The position numbers were made by a program, and so were the translations under genes. A model generated the notes under the pieces. That model saw only the letters and a list, made by a program, of their open reading frames with translations, was not told where the DNA came from and ran no database searches. From assembly GCA_021323815.1 (NCBI GenBank), contig JAJPKG010000405.1, positions 1 to 9,543 on the forward strand: a DNA stretch of 9,543 nucleotides, in the 5' to 3' direction. This document shows, piece after piece, positions 1 to 5,488 of this stretch (position 1 is its first letter; each line of letters starts with the position of its first letter). This stretch comes from Pseudomonadota bacterium. GTDB taxonomy: Bacteria > Chloroflexota > Ktedonobacteria > Ktedonobacterales > JACDGC01.

Positions 1-51
1 AAAGGTGCGCCGCTGGAGATCATGCGCGCCACACTCGATGCATCAAGCTAA
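1..51 (+). CDS. Possible C-terminal tail of an upstream gene (partial)
   Basis: Frame 1 is open from the window edge and ends at a TAA at 49-51, giving a 16-residue tail ending LDASS. The other two plus frames are also open here, so openness alone does not prove coding. The following non-coding stretch and the operator-like palindrome before the next gene fit an upstream gene ending here. No family can be named from so few residues. Confidence 0.3.
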   Translation, partial: KGAPLEIMRATLDASS

Positions 52-129
52 GAAAATCCTTATCTCACTTACTCATCAGCTTGCGCTTTTCAGACAGCCC
101 TGCGCTCACTGCCCCTGTTGGGAGACTTG

Positions 130-147
130 CGCCGTTCGGCAACGGCG
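130..147. repeat. Perfect 7-bp inverted repeat (hairpin) in the leader region of the hydrolase gene
   Basis: Arms CGCCGTT and AACGGCG flank a 4-nt CGGC loop. No T-run follows on the plus strand, so it is not a convincing intrinsic terminator for the putative upstream gene. It may be a transcript hairpin or chance in GC-rich DNA. Apart from this and the palindrome at 208-226, I see no clear -35/-10 pair in 52-254. Confidence 0.4.
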
Positions 148-207
148 ATGCATGTAATGGCGCTGTCACACCTTCACAGCATCCTTTTGTTGAGAGTTAC
201 CATGTCG

Positions 208-226
208 GCCTCATGTCGCATGAGGC
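208..226. promoter_or_regulatory. Operator-like perfect inverted repeat upstream of the hydrolase gene
   Basis: The sequence is GCCTCATG, then TCG, then CATGAGGC: 8-bp perfect arms around a 3-bp centre. Its right end lies 28 bp before the chosen ATG at 255. The size and symmetry resemble a dimeric helix-turn-helix repressor site (TetR or MarR class), and hydrolases of this family are often controlled that way. No regulator gene is visible in the window, so the operator role is inference. A short mRNA hairpin is the alternative. Confidence 0.45.
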
Positions 227-254
227 ATCATCGCAAGAAAGTGAGATGCACTTG

Positions 255-1091
255 ATGAGTACGGGAACAATCACCACAAAAGATGGCACGACAATCTTTT
301 ATAAAGATTGGGGGACAGGCCAACCGGTGGTTTTCAGTCATGGTTGGCCACTGAATGCAGATGCTTGGGATGAACAGTTGTTTTTCATCGCCAGCAATGG
401 CTATCGCGCCATCGCCCATGATCGACGCGGGCATGGCCGTTCCAGCCAACCATGGGATGGCAATGATCTGACCACGTATGCCAGTGATCTGGCACAACTG
501 ATCGAACAATTGGATCTGCACGATGTTGTGCTGGTCGGCCACTCGACAGGGGGCGGCGAAGTCACGCGCTATCTGGCTCAGCACGGCAAAGGACGCGTCG
601 CGAAAATCGTCCTGGTTGACGCCATTCCCCCGCTGATGCTGAAGACCGACGCTAATCCCAACGGGATGCCCATCGAGTCCTTTGATCAGCTCCGCGCAGG
701 GTTGCTCGCCGACCGCTCGCAATTCTACAAAGATCTCAGTGCGCCCTTCTATGGCGCGAACCGGGCGGGGTCAACGGTGTCGCAAGGGCTGCGCGATAGC
801 TTCTGGCTGCTGTCCATGCAATGTGGCTTCAAGGGAGCCTATGATTGCATCAAAGCGTTTTCAGAGACGGATCTAAATGAAGATCTCAAGCAGATCGACC
901 AGATGGGGACGCCCATGCTCATCATCCACGGCGACGATGATCAAATCGTTCCCATCCGTGATTCCGCTGAACTGACGGTGAAAATTGTTCAGAATTCCAC
1001 ATTAAAAGTCTACCCCGGAGCTCCACACGGGCTGCCACAGACTCACCGCGAACAAGTCAGCAAGGATCTGCTCGCCTTCCTCAAAGCCTGA
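255..1091 (+). CDS. Alpha/beta hydrolase, non-heme chloroperoxidase/esterase type
   Basis: This is a 278-residue soluble protein of the alpha/beta hydrolase fold. It resembles the cofactor-free bacterial haloperoxidases, which act as esterases/perhydrolases and halogenate only indirectly through a peracid. The visible catalytic set is the nucleophile elbow GHSTGG with Ser97, the acid in GDDDQIVP (about Asp228) and His258 in GAPHGL. The oxyanion-side HGWP motif is at 29-32, and DRRGHGRS at about 56-63 is typical of the family. The length matches the usual 270-280. I chose ATG 255 because it has a purine-rich AAGAAAGTGAG about 9 nt upstream and starts where the family starts (MSTGTITTKDG). The frame is open far upstream (TTG at 81, ATG at 246), but that extension has no domain character. 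It is monocistronic and convergent with the next gene. The true substrate is unknown. Confidence 0.88.
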   Translation: MSTGTITTKDGTTIFYKDWGTGQPVVFSHGWPLNADAWDEQLFFIASNGYRAIAHDRRGHGRSSQPWDGNDLTTYASDLAQLIEQLDLHDVVLVGHSTGGGEVTRYLAQHGKGRVAKIVLVDAIPPLMLKTDANPNGMPIESFDQLRAGLLADRSQFYKDLSAPFYGANRAGSTVSQGLRDSFWLLSMQCGFKGAYDCIKAFSETDLNEDLKQIDQMGTPMLIIHGDDDQIVPIRDSAELTVKIVQNSTLKVYPGAPHGLPQTHREQVSKDLLAFLKA

Positions 1092-1121
1092 GGGACAGGC
1101 CCCAGTTGCTTACAACTTCTT

Positions 1122-1160
1122 TGCGAAAAACAAATGGACGGCCATTCCTGACCGTCCGTT
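1122..1160 (-). terminator. Intrinsic terminator of the small acidic protein gene
   Basis: Read on the minus strand, the arm AACGGACGG, a 10-nt loop and CCGTCCATT (9 pairs, one wobble) are followed by TGTTTTTC. It begins about 19 bp past the TAA at 1180. On the plus strand the hairpin is followed by GTGATATTG, not a T-run, so it mainly serves the minus-strand gene. It may still weakly stop readthrough from the hydrolase. Confidence 0.65.
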
Positions 1161-1179
1161 GTGATATTGATAATTGCGC

Positions 1180-1605
1180 TTACTCTTGGCGGGCCAGCGC
1201 GTGCGCCAGCCGCAACACCAGGCGGCAGAAATGCAGCACCGCCGCCGCCGAAGTATAGCGCCATTCCTCGGCATCTGCGGCATTGCCGGGCAACTGGCGG
1301 GTGAGGGCGCGCAACACATGCACCACATCGTCGCGCAGCGCCGGCTCCATGCGCCCCGTGCGCACCAGCCGCGCCACTTCCTGCACCGTCGCTTCCATCT
1401 CGCGATTGATCATGCTGAACTGATCTTCATCGCTGTCGGCCAGGGTTTCGTCTTGCTGCGCTTCCCATTCACGCACCATCGCGTCTGTGGGAACCTCTTC
1501 GCCATCGAAGGAAGCCGCTTCCTTGCGGGAGGAGTTGGCATCGTCTTCAAGCGTGACGCCCAATGAAGCGAGCAGCGCCCGGAGTTCATCTTCCCAATGC
1601 GGCAT
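1180..1605 (-). CDS. Small acidic helical protein, function unknown
   Basis: I do not recognise this 141-residue protein. It begins MPHWEDELRALLASLGV and has an acidic low-complexity stretch at about residues 20-65 rich in D, E and S. It ends in a predominantly helical, more hydrophobic half (about 70-140) with EVARLVRTGRMEPALRDDVVHVLRAL and an Ala/Leu-rich final helix. There is no signal peptide, metal motif or clear membrane span. ATG 1605 is supported by a near-perfect AAGGAGG 8 nt upstream, better than the in-frame GTG at 1638. It has its own promoter (1661-1689) and terminator (1122-1160), so it is a real single-gene unit. Its stop is 88 bp from the hydrolase stop on the opposite strand. 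A regulatory or adaptor role is possible, but nothing here proves one. Confidence 0.8.
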   Translation of the reverse strand: MPHWEDELRALLASLGVTLEDDANSSRKEAASFDGEEVPTDAMVREWEAQQDETLADSDEDQFSMINREMEATVQEVARLVRTGRMEPALRDDVVHVLRALTRQLPGNAADAEEWRYTSAAAVLHFCRLVLRLAHALARQE

Positions 1606-1660
1606 AGTCGTGGCCTCCTTCAGTGTCAGCGGTTCCACATGACCGCCCGACAGTGGGACA

Positions 1661-1689
1661 ATGGTAGCATAAATCCGATATCCTGTCGA
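1661..1689 (-). promoter_or_regulatory. Sigma-70-type promoter with extended -10 for the small acidic protein gene
   Basis: On the minus strand the -35 is TCGACA (1684-1689, 5/6 to consensus), the spacer is 17 bp and the -10 is TACCAT (1661-1666). The -10 is preceded by TGC, an extended -10 element. The predicted start near 1654 gives a leader of about 49 nt that includes the AAGGAGG ribosome site. It lies between the apt stop (1724) and the gene, so the gene need not depend on apt transcription. Confidence 0.6.
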
Positions 1690-1723
1690 TACTTTTGATC
1701 AGGCACAGGATGTTGGCTAGGAC

Positions 1724-2272
1724 TTATGGATAACTCAGCAATACGTGGATAGGAATGCCGGCCAGCTTCGCGCGGCCCGCCAACCCGCTCAGCTCGATCA
1801 CAAATGCCATGCCCGCCACCTGCGCGCCCAATTGCTCCATCAGCGTCGCCGTCGCCGCCGCAGTTCCCCCCGTCGCCAGCAGATCGTCCACGATCACCAC
1901 GCGCTTGCCGGGAGGTATGGCATCAGCATGCACTTCCAGCACGTTCGTTCCATATTCCAGTGTATACTCGGTCTGAAGCGTCCGATGCGGCAGCTTGCCC
2001 ATCTTGCGCACCGGCACGAATCCCACACCCAATTGATAGGCCAGCGGCATCCCGAACAAAAATCCCCGCGACTCAATGCCCACGATGTAATCGATCTGCG
2101 CGGCGCGAAACGGTGCGGCCAGCAGATCAATTGTCAGCCGCAAGGTAGCCGCATCGCCCAGCAGCGGCGTGATATCCCGAAACAAGATGCCCGGCTGCGG
2201 AAAATCGGGGATCGAGCGAATATGCGCTTGCAACTGCGCGGTGATCTCCGGCGATATGGGCTGCATGTTCAT
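1724..2272 (-). CDS. apt: Adenine phosphoribosyltransferase
   Basis: This cytosolic purine-salvage enzyme joins adenine and PRPP to give AMP and pyrophosphate. The 182-residue product has the usual length of about 170-180. The N-terminal IPDFPQPGILFRDITPLL (21-38) is the highly conserved Apt hood region. ESRGFLFG (67-74) is the conserved segment near the active site. KMGKLPH at 90-96 is the flexible-loop motif, and VVIVDDLLATGGT (125-137) is the PRPP-binding motif. ATG 2272 is chosen over the longer upstream frame because AAAGGAG stands 8 nt before it and the family starts here. It is divergent from recG with 166 bp between the starts. No obvious terminator follows the stop before the next promoter. 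Confidence 0.97.
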   Translation of the reverse strand: MNMQPISPEITAQLQAHIRSIPDFPQPGILFRDITPLLGDAATLRLTIDLLAAPFRAAQIDYIVGIESRGFLFGMPLAYQLGVGFVPVRKMGKLPHRTLQTEYTLEYGTNVLEVHADAIPPGKRVVIVDDLLATGGTAAATATLMEQLGAQVAGMAFVIELSGLAGRAKLAGIPIHVLLSYP

Positions 2273-2438
2273 GGGCGCGCTCCTTTGGGATGAACGAGGC
2301 GAACGAAAATCACTCCACACTATTATTGTACGTCGCGCAAGAGGACGCTTCTCACCTTGACATAGGAAATGTGGCGCGCCCTCCCCACAAAAGCGATACA
2401 ATAGAGATCTGTGACATCGCTGGAGGGAGTTTTCGAGC
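2273..2438. promoter_or_regulatory. Divergent apt/recG intergenic region
   Basis: This 166-bp region must hold the start signals of both genes. It is AT-richer than its flanks. A consensus TTGACA lies at 2357-2362 and a TACAAT at 2397-2402 on the plus strand, but they are 34 bp apart and cannot be one promoter. On the minus strand TACAATAATAG (2320-2330) is a plausible apt -10 without a good -35. Ribosome sites are clear on both sides: GGAGGGAG (2422-2429) for recG and AAAGGAG for apt. Exact promoters cannot be fixed from sequence. Confidence 0.4.
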
Positions 2439-5297
2439 ATGGTGCCGCTGGCCGAACGGGCGCGCAAGATCTTGTTGCACGAACAACGCACCAACCACGC
2501 GGATGTGGCCGTGATGGGTGGTCTCGCCAGCTTCTTTTCACGCTGGGCGTCTGATGCTGCGTCGCATCCCCAGGCCCAACGCCTCGCTGCCATGTTCGCC
2601 GATTATGCCACGCTCGATCCCATGCAGCGCGTCGCCCGCGTGCGCTCCGCCCTGGCTCTGCTGGCCGATGTCCCACCCCCCAGCAAAACTGGAGAAAGAG
2701 CGAGAGGACGGGACACGGAGGACACGGAAACTCGCGCGGAACGACGCGGAAATCATCCACACAGTGGCTTACGTCATGACATCGCTTCCCCTGGTTCCGC
2801 AGGGGCACATCATGCTTCGCCTGATGATCCTTCCCCCCGGCGCGATCCCAGCACCGTACAGCCCGGAGGGGTTTCTGTTTCGAGCCGGGGGGATCTTGCC
2901 CCCGGCGGTCCAGCCGCGCGCTCACCCTCCCCCAATGGACGCGCCAGCACCAAACCAACCACCAAACCCAAAGATGCGACCACACCCGAAAAGGCATCTG
3001 CCGCGACGGCAAAAGCGCTCACCACCAAAGCCTCACCCCCCGTTGGCGAATATCTGCTGGATGCCGATGTGACCGCTGTGCCCAGTGTGGGGCCGGTGAT
3101 GGCGGAAAAGCTGGGCCGGCTGGGCATCCGCACCGTGCGCGATCTGCTCTATCACCTGCCACGCGAGCATCTGGACTTTTCCGCGCTGCACAAAATCGCG
3201 GACCTGCCGTTCGATGAGACAGTGACGACGCTGGGCGTCATCTGGGAAGTGGAAAATGTGCGCGCGGGCCGCGTGGTGCGCACCATCGCCAAGATCTCGG
3301 ATGACACCGGCTCGTTGCGCGCCGTCTGGTTCAACCAGCCCTATTTGCAGAAGCAACTGCCGCGTGGCGCGCAGATCGTGTTGACCGGCGTGAAGCAGCG
3401 TTTCGGCAACTCCATCAGCTTCACCGTGAAAAGCCACGAACTGCCCGAACAGGGCGATCTCATCAACACCGGGCGGCTGGTGCCGGTCTATCCCCTCACC
3501 GAAGGGCTGAGCGCGAAATCGTTGCGGCGCGCCACCAAATGGGTGGTGGATCGCTGCGCCAGCCTCGTCACCGACTACCTGCCCCTTTCCGTCCGCCAAT
3601 CCGCGCGTCTGATGTCGCTGCCCGAAGCCCTGGCGGAATATCACTATCCGGCAAGCGGCGCGGCGCTGCATCGCGCCCGCACCCGCCTGGCTTTCGACGA
3701 ACTGTTCCTGATCCAACTCGGCATGCTGGCACGCCGCGCCAACTGGCGTAGTGGCGAGCGCGCGCCGAGCATCGACATTCCCAGAAACGCCATTCTGGCA
3801 GCAGGTCCCACCCATGACGCCTCCCCAGCACGGCTGGAGAGGGAAGAGCAGGCAGGGCAGCCATCCCCATTGCAAGAATCAGCGAAGATGGAAATTGGGT
3901 TGCGTGAAACTACATTACCCCTCTCCAGCTTTGCTGGGGAGGGAGCCGGGGGGTGGGGCCTCTGGGGTGCAGCGCAACTCGCCAGCGCGACCTGCTTCGA
4001 GTCGTCGCTGCCTTTCGCGCTGACCGATGCCCAACGGCGTGTCATCGGCGAAGTGCTGGATGACATGGCGCGCACTGAGCCGATGATCCGCCTGGTGCAG
4101 GGCGACGTGGGGTCCGGCAAGACGGTGGTGGCGGCGGCGGCACTGCTGGCGGGCGCGCTCTGCGGCTATCAGGGCGCGCTCATGGCCCCGACGGAGATCT
4201 TAGCCGAGCAGCATGTGCGCGGCCTCACGAAAATGCTCGCGCCATTCGGCATCCAGGTTGTCGGGCTGCTGGGCAACCAGCGGGCGGGGGCGCGGCGCGA
4301 GGCGCTGGCGCAGATCGCCTCTGGGCAGGCGCAGGTGGTCGTCGGCACCCATGCCGTCATCCAAGAAGGCGTGAATTTCGCCCGCCTGGGCGTGGCGGTG
4401 GTGGATGAGCAGCATCGTTTCGGCGTGGAACAACGCGAGATTTTGCGGCGCAAGGGTGGCGATCTGACCCCGCATCTGCTGGTGATGACCGCCACGCCCA
4501 TCCCGCGTACCCTGGCCCTCTCGGTCTATGGCGACCTGGATCTTTCCGTGATCGATCAGATGCCGCGCGGGCGCTTGCCCATCATCACGCGCTGGCGGGC
4601 GGGGGCGCGGCGCGAAGAAGCCTATGCCCTGGTGGCGCATGAGGTCGCGCAGGGCCGCCAGGCATATATCATCTGCCCCTTGATCGAAGAATCCGAGGCG
4701 CTGGAAGCGAAGGCGGCGGTGGCCGAGTTCGAGCGATTGAAAACCGAGGTCTTCCCGCATCTGCGCCTGGGCCTCGTTCACGGCGGCCTGAAAAACGCCG
4801 AGAAAGACGCCACCATGCGCCGCTTCCGCGATGGCGAGATCGACATTCTGGTAGCGACGGCGGTGGTCGAAGTCGGCGTGGACGTGCCCAACGCGACGGT
4901 GATGGTGATCGAAGACGCCGACCGCTTCGGGCTGGCACAATTGCACCAGTTCCGGGGCCGCGTCGGGCGCGGCGAGCATCAATCCTACTGTTATCTGCTC
5001 AGCGAAGATGCCGGCGCGAACGCCCGCGAGCGCCTGACGGCCATCGAATCCACCACCGACGGCCTGCGCCTGGCGGAAGAAGATCTGCGCCTGCGCGGCC
5101 CTGGCGAATTTTTCGGCACGCGCCAGAGCGGCCTGCCCGAACTGCGCGTAGCCGAACTGACCGATGCTGAACTGGTCGCGCTCACCCGCTGCGAAGCCGA
5201 GCGCCTCTGGCAAAGCGATCCCTTCCTCAACTCCAGCGCCAACCGCCTGCTGCGCGACCGCGTCGCCATTTTCTGGCAAGGGTTCATGGGGCAATAA
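2439..5297 (+). CDS. recG: ATP-dependent DNA helicase RecG with two repeat-derived linker expansions
   Basis: RecG is a double-strand DNA translocase that reverses stalled forks and branch-migrates Holliday junctions. Domains in order are an N-terminal helical extension (about 1-80), linker 1 (about 83-205), the wedge/OB domain (about 209-440, with VPSVGPVMAEKLGRLGI and a YHLPREH motif), linker 2 (about 443-515) and helicase lobes 1 and 2 (516-952). Walker A is GDVGSGKT at 555-562, motif II is DEQH at 656-659, motif III is TATPIPRT from 684 and motif VI is QFRGRVGRGEH at 837-847. FFGTRQSG near the C-terminus fits the TRG element, so all catalytic parts look intact. Family members I know are about 690-780 residues; this one is 952, and the two low-complexity linkers account for much of the excess. 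Linker DNA matches repeats found between other genes here. ATG 2439 has GGAGGGAG upstream. Confidence 0.96.
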   Translation: MVPLAERARKILLHEQRTNHADVAVMGGLASFFSRWASDAASHPQAQRLAAMFADYATLDPMQRVARVRSALALLADVPPPSKTGERARGRDTEDTETRAERRGNHPHSGLRHDIASPGSAGAHHASPDDPSPRRDPSTVQPGGVSVSSRGDLAPGGPAARSPSPNGRASTKPTTKPKDATTPEKASAATAKALTTKASPPVGEYLLDADVTAVPSVGPVMAEKLGRLGIRTVRDLLYHLPREHLDFSALHKIADLPFDETVTTLGVIWEVENVRAGRVVRTIAKISDDTGSLRAVWFNQPYLQKQLPRGAQIVLTGVKQRFGNSISFTVKSHELPEQGDLINTGRLVPVYPLTEGLSAKSLRRATKWVVDRCASLVTDYLPLSVRQSARLMSLPEALAEYHYPASGAALHRARTRLAFDELFLIQLGMLARRANWRSGERAPSIDIPRNAILAAGPTHDASPARLEREEQAGQPSPLQESAKMEIGLRETTLPLSSFAGEGAGGWGLWGAAQLASATCFESSLPFALTDAQRRVIGEVLDDMARTEPMIRLVQGDVGSGKTVVAAAALLAGALCGYQGALMAPTEILAEQHVRGLTKMLAPFGIQVVGLLGNQRAGARREALAQIASGQAQVVVGTHAVIQEGVNFARLGVAVVDEQHRFGVEQREILRRKGGDLTPHLLVMTATPIPRTLALSVYGDLDLSVIDQMPRGRLPIITRWRAGARREEAYALVAHEVAQGRQAYIICPLIEESEALEAKAAVAEFERLKTEVFPHLRLGLVHGGLKNAEKDATMRRFRDGEIDILVATAVVEVGVDVPNATVMVIEDADRFGLAQLHQFRGRVGRGEHQSYCYLLSEDAGANARERLTAIESTTDGLRLAEEDLRLRGPGEFFGTRQSGLPELRVAELTDAELVALTRCEAERLWQSDPFLNSSANRLLRDRVAIFWQGFMGQ
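2685..3050 (+). other. recG linker 1: low-complexity insert built from repeat-like DNA
   Basis: This stretch encodes a Pro/Ser/Ala/Arg/Thr-rich, probably disordered linker between the N-terminal extension and the wedge domain of RecG. Its DNA differs from the rest of the gene. It has a tandem GACACGGA duplication (2712-2728), a CCCCTG/CAGGGG hairpin (2788-2805), the dispersed repeat at 2860-2892 and an 8-bp perfect hairpin with arms GCCGGGGG and CCCCCGGC (2884-2906). The last part (about 2935-3040) is a K/T/A/P-rich tether. No protein domain is recognisable. The view that it formed by accretion of intergenic repeats is inference. Confidence 0.6.
2860..2892 (+). repeat. Dispersed repeat family 1, copy inside recG
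   Basis: This 33-bp unit starts AGCCCGGAGGGGTTTCTGTT and matches the reverse complement of 8660-8692 at 31 of 33 positions. In an alternative frame it reads PEGFLFRAG. In the RecG frame it is translated as part of a Gly/Ser-rich linker. One copy is coding and the other is intergenic, which suggests a mobile or recurrently copied element, not conserved protein sequence. Confidence 0.75.
3803..3961. repeat. BIME-like pair of palindromic REP-like units inside recG linker 2
   Basis: Two copies of a palindromic unit face opposite ways. The left core is 3820-3843 and the right core is 3919-3942; after reverse complementing they agree at 22 of 24 positions. Outer flanks also match: AGGTCCCACCC at 3803-3813 against AGGCCCCACCC at 3951-3961 read on the minus strand. 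Each core is itself a hairpin, for example CCCTCTCCAGC, TTT, GCTGGGGAGGG with one wobble. A third related copy of the right-hand flank is at 9141-9174. REP units in alternating orientation are the pattern of BIMEs. The insert stays in the RecG frame and is read partly as PLSSFAGEGAGG. Confidence 0.75.
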
Positions 5298-5439
5298 GGG
5301 CTAACAACGGCTATTCAATGCCTAGGCACTTCTATCGCAATGATAGTGCGCTATCTCACAAAACCACCAGCCGGTGAAAGAGCGGATGGTGTGCTGTTTC
5401 CCCTGGCTTCAAACATGCTGGCATACCAGGCAACAAAAA

Positions 5440-5467
5440 TCCCTTATCCCAACACTGGGATAAGGGA
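5440..5467. terminator. Strong intrinsic terminator between convergent recG and protease genes
   Basis: A perfect 12-bp stem (TCCCTTATCCCA / TGGGATAAGGGA) with a 4-nt loop lies between the two stop codons. On the minus strand the stem is followed at once by TTTTTGTTG, a classical terminator for the protease gene. On the plus strand the tail CTTCTTGCTCTTG is moderately T-rich, so it may also end recG transcription. Confidence 0.85.
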
Positions 5468-5488
5468 CTTCTTGCTCTTGTTGGCTGA

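Noticed and set aside
81..254. N-terminal extension of the hydrolase from TTG 81 or ATG 246
   Set aside because: The extension has no domain or signal-peptide character, it would run through the operator-like palindrome, and family length and ribosome-site spacing favour 255.
2357..2402. TTGACA (2357-2362) and TACAAT (2397-2402) as a recG promoter pair
   Set aside because: The spacing is 34 bp, far from 16-18, so they cannot work as one sigma-70 promoter.
2273..2593. N-terminal extension of apt to a start at 2593
   Set aside because: It would cross the divergent intergenic region and the recG start. The family start at 2272 has a clear ribosome site.
3033..3875. Minus-strand open frame (280 codons) opposite the RecG wedge domain
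   Set aside because: It overlaps conserved recG sequence, and no ribosome site or family match is evident.
4200..5294. Long minus-strand open frame (364 codons) opposite recG
   Set aside because: It lies wholly inside the conserved RecG helicase region. Its translation is rich in Gln, Ala, Gly and His with no domain, the usual antisense shadow in GC-rich DNA.
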